Shown: positions 1-6,494 of the stretch, piece after piece
Layout of the letters: each line of letters begins with the position of its first letter
How positions within the stretch are numbered: the stretch's first letter is position 1
Source of the DNA: JACDAN01 sp035711385
Lineage (GTDB): Bacteria; Actinomycetota; Thermoleophilia; Gaiellales; Gaiellaceae
Assembly: GCA_035711385.1 (NCBI GenBank)
Contig: DASTCG010000046.1
Location: 1 to 10,284 of the forward strand
Length of the DNA stretch: 10,284 bases
Direction of reading: 5' to 3'
Notes under the pieces: generated by a model
Seen by the model: only the letters and a program-made list of their open reading frames with translations
Told to the model about the DNA's origin: nothing
Database searches by the model: none
Position numbers and translations under genes: made by a program

Positions 1-609
1 GAGGCGGGCGCTCACGACCTCCTGTACGTCGGCGGGGGGCAGGATCGCGAGCAGGCGCTCGTCGCGCCGGACATCGCCGCAAAGGGGGAAGGGCTGCGCG
101 AGGCGGCCGCCGCAGGTGTGGCGATGCTCGCGGTCTGCGGCGGCTACCAGCTGCTCGGACGGTTCTACCGGGAGCGAACCGGAGCCCAGCTTCCCGGGGC
201 CGGCGTCCTGCCAATCCACACGATTGCCGGAGAGCGCCGGATGATCGGCGACGTGCTGCTCGAGTGCGAGCTCGACCCGGGCGAGCAGCGGACGCTCGCC
301 GGATTCGAGAACCACGCCGGGCGGACGATCCTCGACGCCGGAGCCGAGGCGCTGGGGCGCGTGGTGGCGGGGTTCGGGAACGACGGCGAGAGCGGCCTCG
401 AAGGCTGCAGGGAGGGGCGGATCGTGGGCACGTACCTGCACGGGCCGCTCCTGCCCCGGAACCCGTGGCTCGCGGACTGGCTGCTGGCCGAGGCGCTCGC
501 CCACAGGACGGGAGAGCGGCCTGTGTTCGGCCCGCTGCCCGACGAGCTCGAAGCCGAGGCTCATTCGATCGCGGCCGCGCGGGCCAGGTCCCGTGGCGGC
601 AGGGCGTAG
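1..609 (+). CDS. gatD: Lipid II isoglutaminyl synthase, glutaminase subunit GatD (5' end cut off)
   Basis: The frame is open from base 1, so the true start lies outside the window; 202 residues remain of a family usually about 240 long. GatD releases ammonia from glutamine and passes it to MurT, which amidates D-glutamate in the lipid II stem peptide on the cytoplasmic side. Visible motifs are VGGGQDREQ near the visible N-terminus, the nucleophile motif VCGGYQLLG (Cys codon 136-138), the GFENHAGRT motif typical of GatD (about 301-330), and GTYLHGP with the catalytic His at 439-441. These fit a class I (CobB/CobQ-type, GATase_3) amidotransferase, and GGGQDRE plus FENHxGRT favour GatD over cobyric acid synthase. 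murT would be expected just upstream but is not visible. The gene converges on the Nudix gene, with stops 84 bases apart. Confidence 0.92.
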   Translation, partial: EAGAHDLLYVGGGQDREQALVAPDIAAKGEGLREAAAAGVAMLAVCGGYQLLGRFYRERTGAQLPGAGVLPIHTIAGERRMIGDVLLECELDPGEQRTLAGFENHAGRTILDAGAEALGRVVAGFGNDGESGLEGCREGRIVGTYLHGPLLPRNPWLADWLLAEALAHRTGERPVFGPLPDELEAEAHSIAAARARSRGGRA

Positions 610-667
610 GCGCCCGACCTCCTCCCCACCGGCGATCCTAGTCTCGAACGGCGCGCGCGTGGGCGAC

Positions 668-689
668 GGAACCGTGCCGGAACCGTGCC
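668..689. repeat. 11-base direct repeat, two tandem copies
   Basis: The unit GGAACCGTGCC occurs twice head to tail in the 84-base gap between the convergent gatD and Nudix stops. The gap (610-693) holds no ORF. I see no convincing hairpin with a T-tract on either strand, only short ACGG/CCGT pairings inside the repeats. It could be a slippage product or a weak bidirectional transcription end; function unknown. Confidence 0.6.
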
Positions 690-693
690 GAGG

Positions 694-1152
694 CTACGGA
701 ACCCAGAGGGGCCCGAGGTACACGACCGGGTCTGCCGGGCGCCAGCGGGCCAGGAAGCGCTGGATCGGCGGATGGAGCACGATCTCGTCGAGCTCCGAGA
801 CGGCGAAGAGCCGATGGCCTCGCACGGCCGCGTCCTGCGAGGTGACCGCCTCCAGCGACCGGTCGCCGAGGTCGCCGGCGAAGATGATGTGGACGACGTG
901 CTTCGGCGCGAGCGTCTTCTGCGGGGAGATCGAGTCCACGATCGCGACCGGCCCCTCGACCGGGACGTCCTCGCCGAGCCCGACCTCCTCCTCGAGCTCG
1001 CGGTGGAGCGCATCGACGAGGCTCTCACCGGAGTTCACGCCGCCGCCCGGCAGGAGCCAGTACTCCTTATCGCGCTTCTCGTGCCGGCACAGGAGCAGCC
1101 GGTCGTTGCGCCGCAGGATCGCCGACACCCGGATTCGCGGCTCGGCGCCCAC
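694..1152 (-). CDS. Nudix hydrolase
   Basis: A 152-residue protein, a normal single-domain Nudix size. Residues 37-59 match the Nudix box GX5EX7REUXEEXGU exactly: Gly37, Glu43, Arg51-Glu52, Glu54-Glu55-Glu56 and Gly58. This box forms the Mg2+/Mn2+ site that hydrolyses nucleoside diphosphates linked to another group. The N-terminal strand (IRVSAILRRNDRLLLCRHE) and YWLLPGGG are typical of the family. The substrate cannot be read from sequence; an oxidised or non-canonical nucleotide is plausible given the adjacent dUTPase, but that is inference. The GTG start at 1152 lies 9 bases after the dut stop, with a GAGGG ribosome site overlapping that stop. It is the last gene of the minus-strand cluster and ends with TAG at 694-696. 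Confidence 0.93.
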   Translation of the reverse strand: MGAEPRIRVSAILRRNDRLLLCRHEKRDKEYWLLPGGGVNSGESLVDALHRELEEEVGLGEDVPVEGPVAIVDSISPQKTLAPKHVVHIIFAGDLGDRSLEAVTSQDAAVRGHRLFAVSELDEIVLHPPIQRFLARWRPADPVVYLGPLWVP

Positions 1153-1158
1153 TCCCCG

Positions 1159-1163
1159 CCCTC
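1159..1163 (-). promoter_or_regulatory. Ribosome binding site of the Nudix gene
   Basis: GAGGG on the minus strand, overlapping the dut TGA stop, six bases before the GTG start at 1152. It supports this start and suggests reinitiation by ribosomes finishing dut. Confidence 0.6.
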
Positions 1164-1596
1164 ACACTCTCGACGAGCCGAAGCCGCGGACGCCTCGCTC
1201 GCTCTCCGGCAGCTCCGCGAGCTCGACGATGGCGACCGGCGGCACCGGAAGGACGACGAGCTGCGCGATCCGCATGCCCGGCTCGACGACGAACGGCGTG
1301 TCCGCGTCGGTGTTCAGGAGCACCACCTGCACCTCGCCGCGGTAGCCCGGGTCGATCAGCCCCGGCGCGTTCACGAGGGAGATCCCGTTCCGGGCCGCGA
1401 GGCCCGAGCGGGGCAGGACGAAGCCGCCGTGACCTTCGGGGATCGCGACCGCGAGCCCGGTCGGCACGACCGCCCGCTCGCCGGGGCCGAGCTCGTGCCT
1501 GTCGCACGCGGCCAGGTCGAGGCCGGCGTCGCCCGTGTACGCCTGCGACGGGATCACCGCGTCGTCCCGGAGCCGGCGAACCGGGATCTCGATCAC
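1162..1596 (-). CDS. dut: dUTP diphosphatase (dUTPase)
   Basis: Hydrolyses dUTP to dUMP and pyrophosphate, keeping uracil out of DNA and supplying dUMP for thymidylate synthesis; the family is a cytosolic homotrimer. The 144-residue protein carries the five trimeric-dUTPase motifs in order: motif 1 DAGLDLAA (23-30), motif 2 PRSGLA (62-67), motif 3 NAPGLIDPGYRGE (76-88, with the catalytic Asp82 and the uracil-site Tyr85), motif 4 PGMRIAQL (107-114), and motif 5 RGVRGFGSS (134-142). Motif 5 departs slightly from the usual RGxGGFGSTG, with Arg137 and a C-terminus ending two residues after the serines. The GTG start at 1596 overlaps the hflX stop by four bases (GTGA), implying translational coupling. 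An AGGG lies about eight bases upstream. Confidence 0.95.
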   Translation of the reverse strand: MIEIPVRRLRDDAVIPSQAYTGDAGLDLAACDRHELGPGERAVVPTGLAVAIPEGHGGFVLPRSGLAARNGISLVNAPGLIDPGYRGEVQVVLLNTDADTPFVVEPGMRIAQLVVLPVPPVAIVELAELPESERGVRGFGSSRV

Positions 1597-2948
1597 CGCG
1601 TGGCCCTGGTGGGCTCCACGCCCGGAACGGGCTGTCCCGACGGCGTCTCGTCGCCGAGAGCCACGAGGTAGGGCGCGAAGCGCTGAATCTCCCGCCGCGG
1701 AAGCCGTGCGCGGATGAAGACGCCGTCCGGGCCGTCGATCCGCTCATCGATCGGGGGGCCGAGCGCGTAGAGCTCCGCGAGCTTCGCGCCGTCCTCGTAC
1801 GGCACGAGCATGCGGACGAGCTCGAATCGTTCGGCGAACCGCTCGGCGATGCGTGCGCGCAGTTCGTCCAGTCCCTCGCCCGTCTCGGCCGAGATCTGCA
1901 GCGCCCCGGGAAGGCGGTTCGCGAGCCGGCGCCGTCCGAGCGGGTCGACCGCGTCGATCTTGTTCACGACGAGCTCGACCGGAAGCTCGTCCGCCCCGAT
2001 CTCCGCCAGCACCTCGGTCACCGCGCGGGTCGTCTCGTCGAGCTCGTCTTCAGGCATCGACCCGTCGACGACATGCAGGACGAGGTCGGCCTCGAGCGTC
2101 TCCTCGAGCGTCGCAGCGAAGCCTTCCACGAGCTCGTGCGGCAGCCGCCGGATGAAGCCGACCGTGTCGGTGACGAGGTAGCGGCGGCCGTCCTCCTCGA
2201 ACGCGCGAGTCGTCGGGTCGAGAGTCTCGAACAGGCGGTCGTTCACGGAGACGCCCGCGCCCGTCAGCGCGTTCAGGAGTGTCGACTTGCCCGCGTTCGT
2301 GTACCCGGCGAGCGCGACGATCGGCGTGTGCGAGCGCAGGCGCTCCCCGCGCCGCGTCTGCCGCTGCTTCCCCAGCTCCCGGAGCCGGCGGCGGAGGATC
2401 GCGACGCGCCGCCGGGCCAGGCGGCGGTCGGTCTCGAGCTGGGTCTCGCCCGGCCCTCGGGTGCCGACGCCGCCGTCCATCCGGCCGGCGCCCAGGCGCT
2501 CGAGGTGCTGCCACATGCCGCGCATCCGCGGAAGGTTGTACTCGAGCTGGGCGAGCTCGACCTGGAGCTTTCCCTCGGCGCTGTGCGCGTGCTGGGCGAA
2601 GATGTCGAGGATCAGCTGTGTCCGATCGACGACGCGGGCCTTCAGCTCGTCCTCGAGCCGCCGCTGCTGCGAAGGGCTCAGCTCGTGGTCGACGAGCAGC
2701 GACTCCGCATCTGCCGCCCTGTAGGCCTCCTTGAGCTCCTCGAGCTTGCCTTTCCCGACGAACGTGCGGGGATCTGGCCGGGGGCGGTGCTGGACCAAGC
2801 TCGCGACCGGCTCGACGCCGGCTGTCCGCGCGAGCTCGGCGATCTCCCCCAGCTCGCGGTCCTCGTCCGCGCCCGGAGCGAGCACGGACAGGATGAAGCC
2901 CCGCTCCGGCTCCAGGCCGGAACGGGCATCGGGCTCGCTCGTCGTCAC
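1593..2948 (-). CDS. hflX: Ribosome-associated GTPase HflX
   Basis: A 451-residue HflX-family GTPase. Family members bind the 50S subunit, and in several bacteria split stalled or stressed 70S ribosomes. The N-terminal HflX domain (about 15-190) contains the glycine-rich TFVGKGK (62-68), the LEYNLPRMRG region (135-144) and the signature GTRGPGETQLE (172-182), followed by a charged coiled-coil linker (183-207). The G domain has G1 GYTNAGKS (215-222), G2 around TLDPTTR (242-248), G3 DTVGF (261-265), G4 NKID (329-332) and G5 SAETG (353-357). I chose the GTG at 2948: it gives the four-base GTGA overlap with the upstream aminotransferase stop, and the longer reading to 3152 adds an arginine-rich, non-homologous tail lying inside that gene. 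It ends with a GTGA overlap into dut. Confidence 0.96.
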   Translation of the reverse strand: MTTSEPDARSGLEPERGFILSVLAPGADEDRELGEIAELARTAGVEPVASLVQHRPRPDPRTFVGKGKLEELKEAYRAADAESLLVDHELSPSQQRRLEDELKARVVDRTQLILDIFAQHAHSAEGKLQVELAQLEYNLPRMRGMWQHLERLGAGRMDGGVGTRGPGETQLETDRRLARRRVAILRRRLRELGKQRQTRRGERLRSHTPIVALAGYTNAGKSTLLNALTGAGVSVNDRLFETLDPTTRAFEEDGRRYLVTDTVGFIRRLPHELVEGFAATLEETLEADLVLHVVDGSMPEDELDETTRAVTEVLAEIGADELPVELVVNKIDAVDPLGRRRLANRLPGALQISAETGEGLDELRARIAERFAERFELVRMLVPYEDGAKLAELYALGPPIDERIDGPDGVFIRARLPRREIQRFAPYLVALGDETPSGQPVPGVEPTRATR

Positions 2949-4123
2949 GCCTGGATTATGACCTTCTGCAACGAGCTCTCGATCCGCCGGACCGCCTCCT
3001 CGAGCCGCTCGTCGGGGACGGTCAGCGAGAGGCGGACGAACCCCTCGCCGCTCGCGCCGTAGCCGGGGCCGGGAGAGACCACGACGTCGGCTTCTTCGAG
3101 CACGAGCGACGTGAAGGACGCCGAATCGTGCCCCTCGGGCACCGGCACCCACAGGTACGGGGTCGCCCTCGGCGGCTCGACCGAGACGCCGATCGTGGCC
3201 AGCGCCTCGACGACGAGGTCTCGCCGTCGCCGGTACACCTCCGACATCTCGCGCGGGAACTCTCGCTCGTCGGTGAGGGCGACCGCCGCTCCGCGCTGAA
3301 GCGCCTCGAACATCCCCGAGTCGAGATTCGCCTTCAGCTGCCGGAAGCGCTCGACGACCTCGGCGTTGCCGGCGACGAGGGCGCAGCGCCAGCCCGTCAT
3401 GTTCCAGCCCTTCGAGAGCGAGAAGATCTCGACGCCGACCTCTTTCGCCCCGGGCGTCTCGAGAAAGCTCGGCCCCTCGTACCCGTCGAAGCAGATCTCC
3501 GTGTAGGCGTTGTCGTGGACGAGGACGAGGTCGTTGCGGCGCGCGAACTCCACCGCCCGCTCGAAGCCGCCGTCCCGCACGACCGCGCCCGTCGGGTTGT
3601 TCGGGTAGTTGAGGTAGAGGAGGTTCGCCCGGGCCACGACGTCGTCAGGAATCACGTCCAGGTCCGGGAAGAAGTCGTTCTCGGGCCGAAGCGGGAGGTA
3701 GTGCACCTCAGCGCCGGAGAACAGCGGGCCGGAGGTGTACGGCGGGTAGCCGGGCTCAGGGCTGAGCGCGACCTCCCCCGGGTCGAGGCAGGCCATCGCG
3801 ATGTGCCCGACGGCTTCCTTGCCCCCGAGCGCCGGCACCACCTCGCTCTCCGGGTCGAGGTCGACGGCGAAGCGGTCGCGATAGTACGCCGCCGCCGCGT
3901 CGCGCAGCTCGTCGGTGCCGTGGTTCGTCGGATACCGGTGCGTCGACGGGTTCCGCAGCGCCTCTGCCGCCGCCTCGACGATTGCCGGCGGCGTCGGCAG
4001 GTCGGGATCGCCGATCGCCAGGCTGATCACGTCGATGCCCTCCCGCCGCTTGCGTTCCATCAGCCGCTCCAGCTCGGCGAAGAGGTACGGCGGAACGGCG
4101 TCGAGCCGCTTCGCGAACCTCAC
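2945..4123 (-). CDS. dapL: PLP-dependent class I aminotransferase, probable LL-diaminopimelate aminotransferase
   Basis: A 392-residue fold-type I aminotransferase. Seen: GDPDLPTP (38-45), NYPNNPTGA (172-180), the PLP-ring residues Asp204 and Tyr207 in DNAYTEI, Schiff-base lysine Lys238 in SLSKGWNMTGWR, and Arg246. The N-terminal PPYLFAELER and the overall pattern resemble DapL enzymes, which convert tetrahydrodipicolinate directly to LL-diaminopimelate using glutamate. The adjacent dapF supports that role, since LL-DAP is the DapF substrate. Alternatives are DapC (N-succinyl-DAP aminotransferase) or a general alanine/aspartate aminotransferase; sequence alone does not exclude these. The GTG start at 4123 overlaps the dapF stop by four bases and has a GAGGAG site eight bases upstream. 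The end overlaps the hflX start by four bases. Confidence 0.82.
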   Translation of the reverse strand: MRFAKRLDAVPPYLFAELERLMERKRREGIDVISLAIGDPDLPTPPAIVEAAAEALRNPSTHRYPTNHGTDELRDAAAAYYRDRFAVDLDPESEVVPALGGKEAVGHIAMACLDPGEVALSPEPGYPPYTSGPLFSGAEVHYLPLRPENDFFPDLDVIPDDVVARANLLYLNYPNNPTGAVVRDGGFERAVEFARRNDLVLVHDNAYTEICFDGYEGPSFLETPGAKEVGVEIFSLSKGWNMTGWRCALVAGNAEVVERFRQLKANLDSGMFEALQRGAAVALTDEREFPREMSEVYRRRRDLVVEALATIGVSVEPPRATPYLWVPVPEGHDSASFTSLVLEEADVVVSPGPGYGASGEGFVRLSLTVPDERLEEAVRRIESSLQKVIIQA

Positions 4124-4902
4124 AGCTCGAGCTCCTCGCTCGACTCGCCGCTGAAGATCTCCTGGGCGGGCCCGGTCAGCCGCGCCCCAAGCGAGCCGTC
4201 GAGCTCGACGACGAGGTCACCGCCCGCGAGATGGACGGTGACGGGACTCGTGCACCATCCGCGTGCGACGGCGACGGCCGCCGTCGCGACGGCGCTCGTG
4301 CCCGACGAGAGCGTCTCCCCCGCGCCCCGCTCCCAGACGCCGACGCTGATCTCGCTCGGGCCGTCGACGCGAACGAGCTGGACGTTCGTCCGTGCCGGGA
4401 ATCGCTCATGGTTCTCGATCAGCGGCCCCAGGCGGAGGAGCGCCTCCCGGTCGGGCTCGCGCCGCACGACGGCATGTGGATTCCCGACCGAAGCGGGCGT
4501 GAGCTCGACGGTCTCTCCTCCGACCTCGAGCGCCTCTGGCTCCCCCACTTCGACCGCGCCCATGTCCATCTCGACGTCGAGGCCGCCACGCATGCGGGCC
4601 ACTACCTCGCGAGGACCGACGCGGATCCGCACCGTCTCCGCCCCGCTCCCCCGCGCCAGCCAGCGCGCGGCGATCCGCGTCCCGTTTCCCGAGAGCTCCG
4701 CCGTCGACCCGTCGGGGTTCCAGATCACGACCTCGGCGCGTTCGTGATTTGCTGAGACGACCTCGAGGACGCCATCCGAGCCGACGCCGAAGTGGTAATC
4801 GCAAAGCCGCCGCACCTGCTCCTCGGTCAGCGGCGAGCCGACGTCAGCCCGCTGGACCAGCAGGTAGTCGTTGCCCAGCCCGTGCCATTTCGAGAATCTC
4901 AT
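4120..4902 (-). CDS. dapF: Diaminopimelate epimerase-family protein with both catalytic cysteines replaced by serine
   Basis: A 260-residue protein, slightly short for DapF (about 270-280), with the two-lobed epimerase pattern. Seen: N-terminal FSKWHGLGNDY (3-13), GVGSDG (39-44), WNPDGSTAE (61-69), SVGNPHAV (138-145), and ERGAGET (191-197). DapF normally interconverts LL- and meso-diaminopimelate using two cysteines as paired acid and base. Here the first site reads LSGNG (Ser71 for the Cys of CGNG) and the second LSSGT (Ser200 for the Cys of ACGSG/ACGTG). Both serines are TCG codons, two changes away from any Cys codon. The only cysteines are Cys34 and Cys217, outside these motifs. I chose the ATG at 4902 because it gives the family N-terminus and has GAGGTG upstream. 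It overlaps the end of miaA by 59 bases, and its stop overlaps the next start (GTGA). Confidence 0.87.
   Translation of the reverse strand: MRFSKWHGLGNDYLLVQRADVGSPLTEEQVRRLCDYHFGVGSDGVLEVVSANHERAEVVIWNPDGSTAELSGNGTRIAARWLARGSGAETVRIRVGPREVVARMRGGLDVEMDMGAVEVGEPEALEVGGETVELTPASVGNPHAVVRREPDREALLRLGPLIENHERFPARTNVQLVRVDGPSEISVGVWERGAGETLSSGTSAVATAAVAVARGWCTSPVTVHLAGGDLVVELDGSLGARLTGPAQEIFSGESSEELEL
4132..4137 (-). promoter_or_regulatory. Ribosome binding site of the DapL-like gene
   Basis: GAGGAG on the minus strand within the 3' end of dapF, eight bases before the GTG at 4123. It is the clearest Shine-Dalgarno sequence in the cluster and fixes this start. Confidence 0.6.
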
Positions 4903-5755
4903 CGGCCACCTCGCCCGCCGGGCGGTCGGCGGGCACGCTAACAAGGCCCGCTATCCGTCGCATCCACTTGCGCTGGTAGGCCGCGTAGCGCCTCGTCCGC
5001 CGGATCAGCGCCTCGAGCGCCTCCGCCCGCGGGAGCTCCGCGATGTCGCGCAGGCCGTGAATCGTCCTTGCGGTGGACGAGATCGGGCCCCCGAGGGCGC
5101 GGAGCACCTCCTCCTCCACGCCGTCCTCGAACATCCGCCGGGTGCGCGCTTCGATCCGCGCGTCCAGGACTTCCGGCGGGAGCTCGAGGCCGACGATCAT
5201 TGTCGGATGGCGGGTTTCCTCGCTCCAGAGACGTCCCTCCCGCGGAGCGAGCGACGCACCCGTCTCGGCGAGCTCGAGCGCCCTCACCACCCGCCGCCGG
5301 TCGTTCGGGTGCACGAGCGCCGCCGCCGCGGGGTCCCGCTCGGCGAGCAGCTCATGGGCCGCGTCCGGGCCCAGCCGGTCGTACTCCCCCTCCCACTGCT
5401 CGCGGACGCCGGGCGCCGGTTGCGGCGGCAGCTCGAGCTCCACGAGCGCCGCCCGGAGGTAGAGGCCCGTTCCGCCGACGACGACGGGTAACAGCCCCCG
5501 GGCGAGCCCGCGGTCGACCGCGGCGTGCGCGAGCCCTGCGTACTCGGCGACGGAGGCCTCGTGGTCGAGGTTCCAGATCCCGACGAGCTCCGTCTCCCGC
5601 CCGGACTGGTTCGTGAGCACCGAGAGGCCGCGGTAGACCTGCATCGCGTCCGCCGAGACGAGTGTCGCGGGTACCCGGTCGGCGATCGCCTCGGCGACGT
5701 CCGACTTGCCCGACGCGGTCGGGCCGAAGATCGCGAGGACGGAGAGGTCAGTCAC
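4844..5755 (-). CDS. miaA: tRNA dimethylallyltransferase MiaA
   Basis: Transfers a dimethylallyl group from DMAPP to N6 of A37 in tRNAs reading UNN codons, giving i6A, the substrate of MiaB encoded two genes upstream. The 303-residue protein has the P-loop GPTASGKS (11-18), the SADAMQVYRG segment (34-43, with the catalytic Asp36), VVGGTGLYLRA (about 92-102), HPNDRRRVVRALE in the middle, and near the C-terminus RTRRYAAYQRKWMRR, the tRNA-contacting element. The GTG start at 5755 overlaps the upstream phosphatase end by eight bases and has no obvious Shine-Dalgarno sequence, so translation is probably coupled. The C-terminal tail (about 20 residues rich in Ala, Gly and Pro) is encoded in the 59 bases shared with dapF and is unlikely to be catalytic. 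Confidence 0.96.
   Translation of the reverse strand: MTDLSVLAIFGPTASGKSDVAEAIADRVPATLVSADAMQVYRGLSVLTNQSGRETELVGIWNLDHEASVAEYAGLAHAAVDRGLARGLLPVVVGGTGLYLRAALVELELPPQPAPGVREQWEGEYDRLGPDAAHELLAERDPAAAALVHPNDRRRVVRALELAETGASLAPREGRLWSEETRHPTMIVGLELPPEVLDARIEARTRRMFEDGVEEEVLRALGGPISSTARTIHGLRDIAELPRAEALEALIRRTRRYAAYQRKWMRRIAGLVSVPADRPAGEVADEILEMARAGQRLPAGPAG
4907..4912 (-). promoter_or_regulatory. Ribosome binding site of dapF inside miaA
   Basis: GAGGTG on the minus strand within the miaA coding region, four bases before the dapF ATG at 4902. It decides that start over the longer reading to 4944 and allows dapF to be translated without termination of miaA. Confidence 0.55.
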
Positions 5756-6494
5756 GGAGCCGGGCCCGGGCGCGCTCCAGGTCCTCGTCCGTCGCCCCGC
5801 CCGCCTTCAGGTAGCCGCCGATGCTCCCGTAGCGCCGCTCGAGCTCCTCGAGAACCTCCCGCATCGACGAGGCGGGCGTCTTCGAGATCCGGTGGAGGCG
5901 CTCGAGCTCCTGCTCGTCCGCCGCCTGCGCGAACCACTCCTCGTGCCGCGTCCGGAGCCGCTCCTCGCTCAGTGCGTAGTCGGTCGCGATCTCCTCGATC
6001 GGCACGCCCGCCACCCGCAGGAGGAAGGCGCTCACCAGTCCGGTGCGGTCCTTGCCGCCGTGACAGTGGACGACGACGCCGCCCTCGGGCGCGTTGGCGA
6101 CCGCACGGATCGCTGCGGCGACATTGGCGCGGAAGTGCTCGAGGAAGATGAGGTAGACGTCGCGCGTCGCCTCTGCGTGGTCGGCGGCGGCGACGCTCGC
6201 GGCTTCCACCTCCTCGAACACCTCCGGCCGCTCGTCGAAGAAGGAAACGTGGACGGGCTCGAGCGGGAGCTCCGCGGGTGGGTCCTCCGCCAGCTCCTCG
6301 TTCGACCGGAGGTCGACGACCGTGCGCACGCCGTAGTCGACGACGGACTGCCAGCCCGCCTCCGTGAGCTGCCGGACGCTGTCCGCCCGTATGACCGCCC
6401 TCCAGCGCGTCTCGCCGCCGTCTTCGGTGGGGTGCCCGCCGAGGTCGCGGGCGTTGAGCAGCCCGTCCCAGTCGAGATTCCTGCTACGCGGCAA
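5748..6494 (-). CDS. PtpB-like tyrosine/serine (or lipid) phosphatase
   Basis: A 248-residue protein of the Y_phosphatase3 type. Signature: HCHGGKDRTG at 143-152, a Cx5R P-loop with nucleophile Cys144, Arg150 and the Lys-Asp pair (148-149) typical of the branch that includes Mycobacterium tuberculosis PtpB, which acts on phosphotyrosine, phosphoserine and phosphoinositides. The N-terminal LDWDGLLNARDLGG (7-20) is the other family hallmark. No signal peptide is visible, so it is presumed cytoplasmic. The best start is TTG at 6494: it overlaps the miaB end by 11 bases and puts the conserved N-terminus seven residues in; no ATG or GTG fits. No strong ribosome site is seen, so coupling to miaB is likely. 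The substrate is unknown; its place between miaB and miaA does not reveal a role. Confidence 0.88.
   Translation of the reverse strand: MPRSRNLDWDGLLNARDLGGHPTEDGGETRWRAVIRADSVRQLTEAGWQSVVDYGVRTVVDLRSNEELAEDPPAELPLEPVHVSFFDERPEVFEEVEAASVAAADHAEATRDVYLIFLEHFRANVAAAIRAVANAPEGGVVVHCHGGKDRTGLVSAFLLRVAGVPIEEIATDYALSEERLRTRHEEWFAQAADEQELERLHRISKTPASSMREVLEELERRYGSIGGYLKAGGATDEDLERARARLRD

Noticed and set aside
610..693. Bidirectional rho-independent terminator between gatD and the Nudix gene
   Set aside because: Only three- to four-base pairings and no T-tract on either strand, so it is not annotated as a terminator.
2949..3152. N-terminal extension of HflX to 3152
   Set aside because: The added 68 residues are Arg-rich, unlike the family, and lie wholly inside the aminotransferase gene; the GTG at 2948 gives the GTGA overlap.
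3128..4747. 539-codon plus-strand frame opposite dapF and the aminotransferase gene
   Set aside because: A shadow of two overlapping genes whose motifs are intact on the other strand.
4903..4944. N-terminal extension of DapF to 4944
   Set aside because: It adds 14 unrelated residues before FSKWHGLGND; the ATG at 4902 has its own ribosome site.
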